DNA of 64,000 nt from contig NKYR01000132.1 of the NCBI GenBank assembly GCA_003184365.1, positions 1 to 64,000 on the forward strand, in the 5' to 3' direction. Below are positions 55,941 through 64,000 of this stretch, piece after piece; the stretch's first letter is position 1, and each line of letters starts with the position of its first letter. The DNA is from Evernia prunastri. Its lineage: Eukaryota; Ascomycota; Lecanoromycetes; Lecanorales; Parmeliaceae. A model generated the notes under the pieces. It was not told the DNA's origin. It searched no databases and saw only the letters and a program-made list of their open reading frames with translations. Both the position numbers and the translations under genes were made by a program.

Positions 55941-57937
55941 ATTGATTTTGAAGGTGATTAAGACGAATAACGCTGGTATAAGGAGTGTGAGCGCTCTGAT
56001 GCCATAGTCATCAAGAATCGCAGAAAATAAAACGAGGCATCACGCAATGTAGAAGGGTGCAAGTCTATAGCAAAGGACTGAAAGAATCAGAGAATCGGTA
56101 TGGAGGGTACTGGGTAGCACTTTATCATTATTACTGTGATGCTGGACCCCGGGCAAAATTTGCACCTTACTACCCTACTGCTGACAGTCCTGGCCAGCTG
56201 GGCCGCAAAGCTGAAGCAGGTCATGGGCGGTAATCTATAAACGAGAAGAAAAGAAGACGGATGACTGGTTGACAGGCATGGAAAGGAAAGGTTCCAAAAT
56301 AATAATGTAGATTTTAAGCGGTTTTACGGTGCGAATTCATCGGCCATTGCCGCCATCATAATTTGATAAGCTTCGCAGGCAAGCTTGAAGCTTTTGATGA
56401 GTTTTAGGACTTAGGAGAAGAAGAGAAGAAATTAGATTAGGCAAATCTCATCGTTTCACCAATCACCAATCAATAAAACATGTCAAAGATCGTAAGCGAG
56501 GCCGAGGCAAACGCAACTGTTGGAACGTCAGCGTCAGAAACTCTAAGACAAGTTGCAAAGGCATCAGGTTTCAACTTGTAGAACACAGGCAGGACGACGC
56601 GTTGAATATCCTCATCTCTCATAAATGAAAACAGTTGAGACTTGCTTGCAAAGAAAGGGTGTCTGAAAAAGAAGCAGAATGAAAAGAAAAGAGGTGAAAA
56701 GTTGGAGTCATGCAGAGGACGTCTCCTTCTTACCTTCAGCCCTACCGTAGTAGATTAAAGGCTAGCAAGTCTGAGTTTGAGCCTCAAAAATCGGCACCAG
56801 TCGGCAGTCGACATTCATCTCGTCTCCCACTAGGTAATTAATCCACTTATCCAGATCCTCTTACTATTTGTATCAGATTAATCAGATGACATGCCTCCTT
56901 ACTACTGAACCCTGCCGCCTTACCAAATCCTGCTGGCGGTTACTCACCTTTCAACCGGATTGCTCACTGCTCAGGTTGAAAGGGTTTTGAGCCTTCCACT
57001 CCTCCAGTCTCCCTTCCCCCCTCGCATCACTACTAACCTGCTCTACTTTCCTACCGACTCCACCCTCAAAGCGGAGCAAGGTAGTCGTAGGTATTAGTGC
57101 ACCGCTGTCATTCTCAAAGACTCCACGTATCCTCGACTCGGAAGACGTAACGTAGCGAATAGATTGCAACCTCGCTAGGAACCTTCCGGACCCATTCCCT
57201 GACCATGATTTATGAAACCTCCCCATGCTTATACCTGTGGTGCCTGCCTTACGAACACTAAATGCGAAGTCTGAAATTGACACCTCGTTTAGCCGAGCGG
57301 CGCAGAATACCGTACATGAATGACATTTTCAGGACTTCAAAAACTTTGATAACTCCGGCGGTGGATCATTTGGTGAGTGGAGACGGGCAGGACTCATCTG
57401 CCTGTAATGTCTTCGCTAAACAAATGTGCGATCCCCGAATTATCACCATGTTTAGTGGATAAAGTCACTCATCTCCCGCTCTTGATGCGGACTTGAGCAG
57501 ACCTGCAGCTCACCAGATCTCTAGCAAGTCACTCATATGTGACGGCTTGCCGGCTTTGAGAACGAGCGCGCAAAATATCTTGAGGGGAGAGCTTGCTAGC
57601 CGTAGCCTTTGGCGGTTCAGAGTCCAGAAAAACTCGTAGTGGTACCCGTCCCATGCCAAATCTGGGCCACTGGTCCTTCGTTTACCGCCTTCTGGATGGC
57701 TAGCTGGAAATCTGGGAAAGGGCCTGAACGGCACCTGTATTTACATGCGTTTGCCAAGCGCGCGACAGGCTCGTTGGTTTGGAGCCAAAACCGGCACTAC
57801 CATTTTCTGGGAAACGCAGTAGTGAAGATTAGCCACCTGCGACGAGTAGCGATCGTGAAATCGTTAGCTGCGCCTTTTGCATCAAAAAGGGGCTTTCCAA
57901 TGGGCCCAAGACCAAAGTCCGCTTTGTACACACACAT
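55941..57937. other. Two-kilobase intergenic region, no gene seen
   Basis: Short frames only (for example 56951-57283 minus), without domains or splice support. No tRNA or other RNA structure was recognised by eye. Confidence 0.45.
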
Positions 57938-60900
57938 CTACACGTGGAATATCTGCAGCCAGAGATAATACTTTCTCCCGTTGGGACGATATTTCGGATC
58001 CGGCGTCGTCGGCTCCCAGGTGATCCCCACCCCCAACACATACCCCCCCAAATCCAGCGCGTAATTCTCCAACATGTAGCTGATCCCCACCAGTATCGGC
58101 GTCGCGGTCAGCACGTAATACGCCGCCGCGTCGTTGTGGAAAAACGCCAGATTGGGCCGCGGCTGGCCGTCTGCGGCGCTGTAGAAGCCGATGCTGCCAA
58201 ACATATACTCGAGCACCTGCACCGTGGCGCTTTCGAGCACGTCGTCCATGATGACGAACTGCAGGACCGAAGGGTTGACGCCGCCGCCGCCGCCGCCTTC
58301 GTGGGCGCATTTGGCCTTCCAGATCGAGTACGCGATGTCGGACGCGTGGTTCGGGGCGCGGATCAGATCGTCGCTGTTGCTGCCGGGGGGGATGGTCAGG
58401 ATTGAAGGGTTGGAGGCCGAGACGATGGTCTGGAGGAAGAGGCCGACGATGGTGCGGGCCTGGGTGGACATGAGGCTGTTGAAGTTGAACTGGCCCGGGC
58501 GCACGTCTTTGGGGTAGTGCGCCGTGTATAGCGCCCAGTCGCCCGGCGCGAGCGGGATCTGTGGGCCCCGCGCCTGTGCGTAGTAGGCGTTGATGCGGGC
58601 GATGATCTGGTGGAGGTCCGGGGAGGGGTCGACGGCCGGCGTCGTGCGCATTTCCCACGTCGTGGGGTCCATGCAGCCTTTGTTTCTGCGGGGTTGGCGC
58701 CAGAGTTCGGCCCAGACGGCGCCGTAGCGGGTGCGGCCTTCGGCTTCTAGGGTGCTCCATAGGGTGGCGATGTCTACGCGGCGGTCGAGACGTGGCTTGG
58801 AGAAAGGTGGTGGTAAGTGGGCGACTTCTCCAGTGCGGGAAGATTCGTCCGCACTAAGTCTCGGCTTGTCAACGTCTTGGGAAGCCTTGAAAGACTTTGG
58901 GTACGTCTTAGGAACCTCCTCAATGACAGACTCATTCAGACTTCTTTGCCCGATAAAGCCTGAACCTGTGTCCCAAGTAGACGCGTCAAGGCTGAACCTA
59001 GGGTTGCTTTAGTATAATCGATGCATTCATTGATCCGTGGCTAATCTTACCATCCATACACCCAACATTGAGTATACAACGCTCCTCCATAAGTGCCGCA
59101 ACCGTCAGTGACATTGTCCAAGGCTTGTACGCACAGCTGATCTGGATCCTTTTTAGAAGCAGCTATGATGGCAGGCGGCTTTGCATCTTTGCATTCTTCT
59201 CTCAGGTCCCACCCCAGGTACATCTCGATCAACCCATCATGACCGCCTTTGAAGGGAAAAGTAATGATGATGGGTTCTGCTTTCTGATTCGATATGGCCA
59301 CGTTCCCTCTCGGAACGCCTTTCAGTTGCGGTGTACAGAAGTCTCTTGTAGTGGCCAAGATTAAATTGATTTGGTCTGGGGGAACTGATTCCGGGACCGC
59401 TTTCTTAGTCGGACTGATCCAGTCTCCGCATGACAGGGTTGGAATGGAAGGGTCAAAAGTCGTCGCTGTTGGTTTCGCCGGCTCTGTCGGTGTAGAAGAC
59501 TCGGCCGTCGACGTTGAGGTGATGACATGGGATCCCATTGTTGAATACGGCGGACCTGCGCAAATAGAATAGACAGTATTGGCGACAGTCTTCGAATTTA
59601 GCCCAGCACCAATACTGCCACATGTACAAGCAGTGACCACTGTAGAAGCGACATTTACTGCTGAGTAATTATAGCTATAGCGACGTCAGATTTTGTCTTG
59701 CAGCGTGTAAAGGACAGCGTTCTGATAGATTAAGGGAGACTTGCCTGACAAGACTGCAGCTTGTCAAGGGGCCAATGACCGTGTTTCCCTGTGGCGCAGA
59801 GGTGACAGCAATACCTCTACTACTAGTAACTCTACTAGATCCATTACTCGCCCCAATAGACCCGGTACTTCCTCCTCTCACGTTGCTGCTGGTGGGCCCA
59901 GAGGGTAAAGCAAAACTTGAAGTTGGATATACAGATACCGATGGACCTGTCATCTCCTCCAGAAAGCTCGCTTCCGCACCCCAAGTAGCCCCTAGCCACC
60001 CTGGTGCATCGACTGTCGTGAACGTTGCCAAGGGACAGCTGATCGGTTTTGTGCTTGTCGATAATGTCGCAGTCTCACCGCAAGAAAGTTCTGTTGAGAA
60101 ACAAGACGTGCTGCAGGTCTCTAAAGCGCTTGTAGAGTCTATCCAGCTTGTCGGGACACATAAAGTACCACAAACGCTCGTAGTGACCGTTTTGGTGCAT
60201 GATGTGGAGACTGGTTGGCTGGAGGAAGACTCGGTCGGTCTGGTGGATGAATTGGGATTACTACTTGAAGTAGATCTCGGCTGAGATGAACTTCTAGGGT
60301 CGTCGTTAGTCTGCGTCGGCCTATTTGAGGGCTCATTGTTTGTCTTGGGATTGCCCTCTTCGGGATCTTGAGGATTGGTCTCGGGGCTTGGATCTGGAAT
60401 CGTTTGGGGGACAGGTTCTGGTTCGTCCGCAGTTGGCTTGGGCTGCCCGAGATCTTTCAGGATGTTATTGATAGGATCAACATTCTTGATCCCTCCTGTG
60501 ATGTTGTCCCTGAGTTCACGCAACTTTTGAATGGCGCATGACAAAGACAACGCAGAGAGTAAACCCGAGAAGATGTTTCCCTTTCCAGTACATGAAGAAT
60601 CGGTACTTGGAGGTTTTGGTAGTTTCACAAGCAGGGCCTAAATCGATCACAATTCTTATTAGCAGCTTTTCAATCAATAATATTGTCATGAATGAACCGT
60701 GTCCATACCTGAGCAAAAAGAATGGTCCCATTGATTGCATTGACCGCGTTGTCAGAGTTACTGCCTGTAGACTTGTTGACCCATGTCTGGGTTAGCATAA
60801 TAGCTGCAGCCAGTTGGTTTTGCATTTCTTTCGTTTCCAAAGCCAGAGAGGCATTTGATTGTGATGCATTGGCACTACCAAAGGGAATGGCAGCGCTGCT

Positions 60901-61458
60901 AGAAGTAGCTGAAAAGGAGGACATTCCACTAGATACAATAATTTGATTCGCAGACGCGCCCGAGGCTACACGAAGTAGTGACTGTCTGGATTGGGTAGAT
61001 TGGGTAGTCGGAAGCGGTGTCACGCCATTGCTGGGAGCGATCGACGTTGCTGAAGGCGACGTTTGAGCTGTTGACATGCCCAAAGTCATTGCTGATGATG
61101 TGGCTGTCGTCGTTGCATTTACTCGTTCAAGTGAAGATGTCGATTTTGCGGTGGCGGTAGCTTGTCTCGAAAGGGTAGTGTTGGACATGGTTCGATGAGA
61201 TTTCGTATACGCCGAGGACACGTTAGTCTTGGGTACGGGATGGCACGGTGTCTGGATAGTCAGGGTGCCACGAACGGATGCGACCGAGCATATAGATGTC
61301 ACATTCGAATTGGTGGAATTTTTTATGGAATTTGCAGCGCTGCCGAGTGATGGTCTTGAATTTGACACAGCGGCTGCACTACTCAGCGTGGATTGGTAGA
61401 CCCAAGAGCCATCGCTTGTGGCGATTCCAGCAGTCACTGTGTTCAAGAACAAAACCAT
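57938..61458 (-). CDS. Secreted Ser/Thr-rich protein with conserved C-terminal domain (1111 aa, 4 exons)
   Basis: Exons 61458-60709, 60637-59745, 59674-59051 and 59006-57938; introns are 71, 70, 44 and all frames match. The second intron uses a GC donor (GCAAGT) with a TAG acceptor, a rare but known GC-AG type. The short hydrophobic N-terminus (MVLFLNTVTAGIA) is a weak signal peptide, and a longer start cannot be excluded. Ser/Thr/Asn-rich segments alternate with cysteine blocks (CTKTVTTSVCGTLCVPTSW, CSTSCFSTELSCG). Exon 3 holds CGDWISPTKKAVP and CVQALDNVTDGCGTYGGALYTQCW. Exon 4 encodes a globular domain with a WALYTAHYPKDVRPGQF segment and a VLGVGITWEP end. The layout recalls C-terminal parts of large fungal secreted glycoproteins. 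No catalytic domain recognised. Tail-to-head beside the GPI-type gene. Confidence 0.72.
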
Positions 61459-62095
61459 TGCAGAAAAAACACTTAATCATCTTCATCTTCAAATCCAAAT
61501 GACAATGCAGCAAAAGAAATTGCTAAGGTTGAAATTGGCCTCAGTCCTTGAAGGCGAAGCGAAGCACTGCTTGCGAAATCCGGGTTGAGAGAACAATCTG
61601 GTGACTGGAAAAAAGATGGTAGATATACATGGTCATTGCCATTGAGACCTGTACTGAATACAGCCTCACTCATATTGAATGTTGGATGGGCTGACTCTGT
61701 GCCTGAAAGACCGCCTAGAGAGCCGACGCTAATACTATGGGGTTATTCCAACGCAAAGTGACCCCTGACACCCCGGACTATCAACCCTAAGTATACCTTG
61801 TAAGCATAAATCAGCAATGCTCTAGAGATACCTATGCTGTCTTCTTTGATGACAAGATAGAGCAAACAAAACATCGAAGTCCTTGGCTGTTTGATGTATT
61901 CGATGCTTCAGCTGGGGTTTTGAATGAAACCGGGGGCAGTCATTGGAAAATTCTGCCTAAGCATAGTCTCAGTAATTCGGACTCTATTAGCTGGGGTGCT
62001 TAAGGTAGGCCTGCCCTACACTCGTGCCTCGCTTCTGGGGCCAATCATATTGGTATCAAACGAAACGTACTCCAATGTCCAATAGAACCTTATTA
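61459..62095. other. Promoter region, one doubtful upstream exon
   Basis: A 66-codon ATG frame at 61473-61673 (minus) ends 15 nt before the ATG of the secreted-protein gene. It may be an upstream reading frame in the leader. Nothing else supported. Confidence 0.4.
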
Positions 62096-63154
62096 TCATA
62101 CCCTATACAGCGTCCTCCCATTGGAGGTCTCAACCTCCACCACTCCACCAGCATCTTTCCTCCTTCTCCTCGGTACTTCTTCCTCGACCTCGACGGCATA
62201 GAGATCCCGCTCTTGCTCGCTTTGTCTTCTCGACCGCCGCGTCTCGCCGATTGCTCTTTCGTCTCCGGACCTCTCTCCATGTGCTGGAAGGGGGCTGCGA
62301 ACAGGAGCGGATGCGATGCTCTTGGCCTTGCTTCCGTGTTCGCGCTCCGATACTGCTGACGGCTTTGGTTTCCCTTCTGGGGCAACAGCTGCATGCGATA
62401 CACTGCTCTTTGCATGACCGCCATGTTCGCTCTCCGACGCGACTGACGGCCTTCGTTTGTCTTCTGATGCAGCAGCTGCATGCGATATACTGCTTTTTGC
62501 ATGACCGCCATGTTTACTCTTTAAAGTGCTTCCGTGTTCATTTTTGGCTCCCTCGTCATGCTCCTTGTGCTGACTCGATGACGTCCTCCGGTTTTTGGGC
62601 GATATCTCTACAATGTTTGCCTCTTTCGCCAATTTTCTGCCGCTCGCCTCTTTCTCGCTGCTCTTACTCTTACTCTTACTCTCCTCATGCTTCCCACCTA
62701 CCGCTTCCACTAACCCCAGCGCTGCCATTTTATTCTTCTCTTTGTCTTTATTAGCTGCCTTGCCCGTGAAAGCTTTCTGCCCATTCGACGCCCTGCTTAT
62801 ACCCGATTCCTTTGGTCGGGACGCGCTCTTTCCGGAAGATGCTTTGGGTTTCTCGAGCTTCGACCGTGCAAGCTGACTTTTCAATCTTGCAATTTCCCTG
62901 TCTTTTTCTGAAGAGCCTGACGAGGTCTGGGCTGTCATTTTTCCGCTGCCCTTCTTCTTCGATGTCGTTTCCTTGTCTTCTTCTCCCTCTTCACCTTCTT
63001 CGGTAGGCTTCTTCCCCGTGGACTTCTTGGCTCCGGATTCTTCTTCGCCCCCACCAGTCACTTGCTTTTTGACAAGATTCTCCAGCTGTTGTGGCACGGC
63101 GAAGGCTTTACGCTCGAGATATGACTGGCCCACGCGCTCGATGAAGTTTTCCAT
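62096..63154 (-). CDS. Basic, disordered Lys/Ser-rich protein (352 aa)
   Basis: Intact single exon. Residues 1-35 are a folded-looking helix (FIERVGQSYLERKAFAVPQQ). The rest is Lys/Ser/Glu-rich and disordered, with a short coil (KDREIARLKSQLARSKLEK, about 84-102). Two imperfect copies of S-x-HGGHAKSSxSHAAxAxE (about 215-265) are followed by a partial third. The C-terminus is more ordered and ends GVVEVETSNGRTLYRV, a type of closing strand that I associate with conserved hypothetical ascomycete proteins. Basic clusters suggest a nuclear location. Function unknown. Confidence 0.75.
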   Translation of the reverse strand: MENFIERVGQSYLERKAFAVPQQLENLVKKQVTGGGEEESGAKKSTGKKPTEEGEEGEEDKETTSKKKGSGKMTAQTSSGSSEKDREIARLKSQLARSKLEKPKASSGKSASRPKESGISRASNGQKAFTGKAANKDKEKNKMAALGLVEAVGGKHEESKSKSKSSEKEASGRKLAKEANIVEISPKNRRTSSSQHKEHDEGAKNEHGSTLKSKHGGHAKSSISHAAAASEDKRRPSVASESEHGGHAKSSVSHAAVAPEGKPKPSAVSEREHGSKAKSIASAPVRSPLPAHGERSGDERAIGETRRSRRQSEQERDLYAVEVEEEVPRRRRKDAGGVVEVETSNGRTLYRV

Positions 63155-64000
63155 TATGGCGGAGGAGTATTCGCAGGTCCCTGATCACCTATGCGATTTA
63201 AGTCTCGTTGGGGTAGAACCTACTCGTCCACGCGCGTCAGCGTAGAGAGACAGCAGGCATGCGCAATCAAGGTTGGGGAAGCGGTAAAGACCGCCCCTCT
63301 AGCGAATAAGACATAAAAGGAAACCCCAATGCCTTGTTTTCAAGACTTGCCATGACAGCTTTAACGATGTCATCGGCCCTGCCTAGACGCGAATTGGGAA
63401 GGCGTGGCAGCGGGTTCAGTGTTCTTAGCGATAGAGTATAGTAGGTTAAGCTAAAAGCAGCGGCCGTTTCCGAGTCCATCGACAACAATTCACCTCAGCC
63501 AACAAGAACATATTCCTCTGGATCTGTTCCTCTCCGAATCCATGAGTTTATAGTCCAGTATCGAGAGCGTGCTACAACAGTAATACAGTATGTTGACGAA
63601 CTTTGGTGGGTTGGAACATCATCACATTTCCGGACCGAACTTTCGTCACGACGGGAGACACCCCACCTCCCCACCTCCGTAAATCCGGCGGGGCCCTACT
63701 GAGACTACTGAACTGGGAAGGTACCTGCAATTACCTTAGTATCATAGTCTGTAATGGAGTAAGGACAGGATGTGATTTCATTAATATTGCTCATCATGTC
63801 TTCAATGCTGGACATCTGCACCGACACGGCACCCTTGTTTTTATTGAAAAATATTTAGTCTAAATTCTATTCTTGAAGCTATACGCACAGCAATGCTAGA
63901 CGCCATTGACCATAGCAATGGGGGAAGTGCGGAGGATTCTAGAGAAGAACCGTACATTGCGATCGAGAATGGGCGCAAGAAGCTCTCAGGATCGCTACTC
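63155..64000. other. Window end, no gene seen
   Basis: A 73-codon minus frame (63267-63488) and an 86-codon plus frame (63603-63863) lack domain or splice support. The window may end inside a promoter. Confidence 0.4.

Noticed and set aside
57270..57350. Possible tRNA, because TAGCCGAGCGGC resembles a D-arm
   Set aside because: No matching acceptor stem, anticodon arm or T-arm (GGTTCGAATCC-like) at the right spacing.
63267..63488. 73-codon minus frame upstream of the basic disordered protein gene
   Set aside because: Short, no domain, and no splice that would join it in frame to the downstream gene.
1..64000. CRISPR array, bacterial operon or secondary-metabolite cluster
   Set aside because: Eukaryotic gene structure throughout. 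No spaced short repeats of CRISPR type, and no polyketide synthase, NRPS, terpene synthase or P450 genes.

Overview
This window is a chromosome end of a filamentous ascomycete. It opens with about 98 bases of CCCTAA telomere repeat. Its genes carry short introns (44 to 184 nt) with GTAAGT-like donors and CTRAY-like branch sites. The core genes are typical of Pezizomycotina: BMS1, a mitochondrial dehydrogenase kinase, a rhodopsin-domain membrane protein, and GPI-type or Ser/Thr-rich secreted proteins. The F-box-like family in the left arm recalls multigene families of Helotiales (Leotiomycetes). That placement is an inference and was not tested.

Layout. 0-7 kb is the telomere and distal subtelomere. 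It holds a 197-bp tandem array split by a small inverted-repeat element that recurs at 4.2 kb, a spliced six-cysteine small secreted protein, a cupin gene cut by a retroelement, and a complete but pol-less LTR element (LTR, primer site, gag, purine tract, LTR). 7.6-17.9 kb is a same-strand array of one F-box-like family: six domain units in four loci, ranging from intact to badly decayed, with two solo LTRs of another element. 18.7-39 kb is a second subtelomeric family: membrane-anchored proteins with long coiled-coil, repetitive or RNA-binding-type tails. Two of these long reading frames are interrupted by one in-frame TAG each, and a neighbouring frame has TAG TAG where its own repeat has CAG CAG. 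That pattern suggests C-to-T mutation in CpA context (RIP-like), with stop readthrough as the alternative.

From about 40 kb the content becomes core-like. It holds a carboxymuconolactone decarboxylase-like protein (3 exons), a nine-exon rhodopsin-domain protein, two small secreted proteins, BMS1, an uncharacterised ORF, a PDK/BCKDK-type kinase, a 1223-residue GPI-type wall protein, a 1111-residue secreted protein and a basic disordered protein. Splice models were built by eye and checked only by frame continuity.

The most unusual content is the 18.7-39 kb family. One member joins two membrane segments and a coiled coil to an acidic repeat, two CCCH zinc fingers and an RGG tail, with a single TAG between the two halves.
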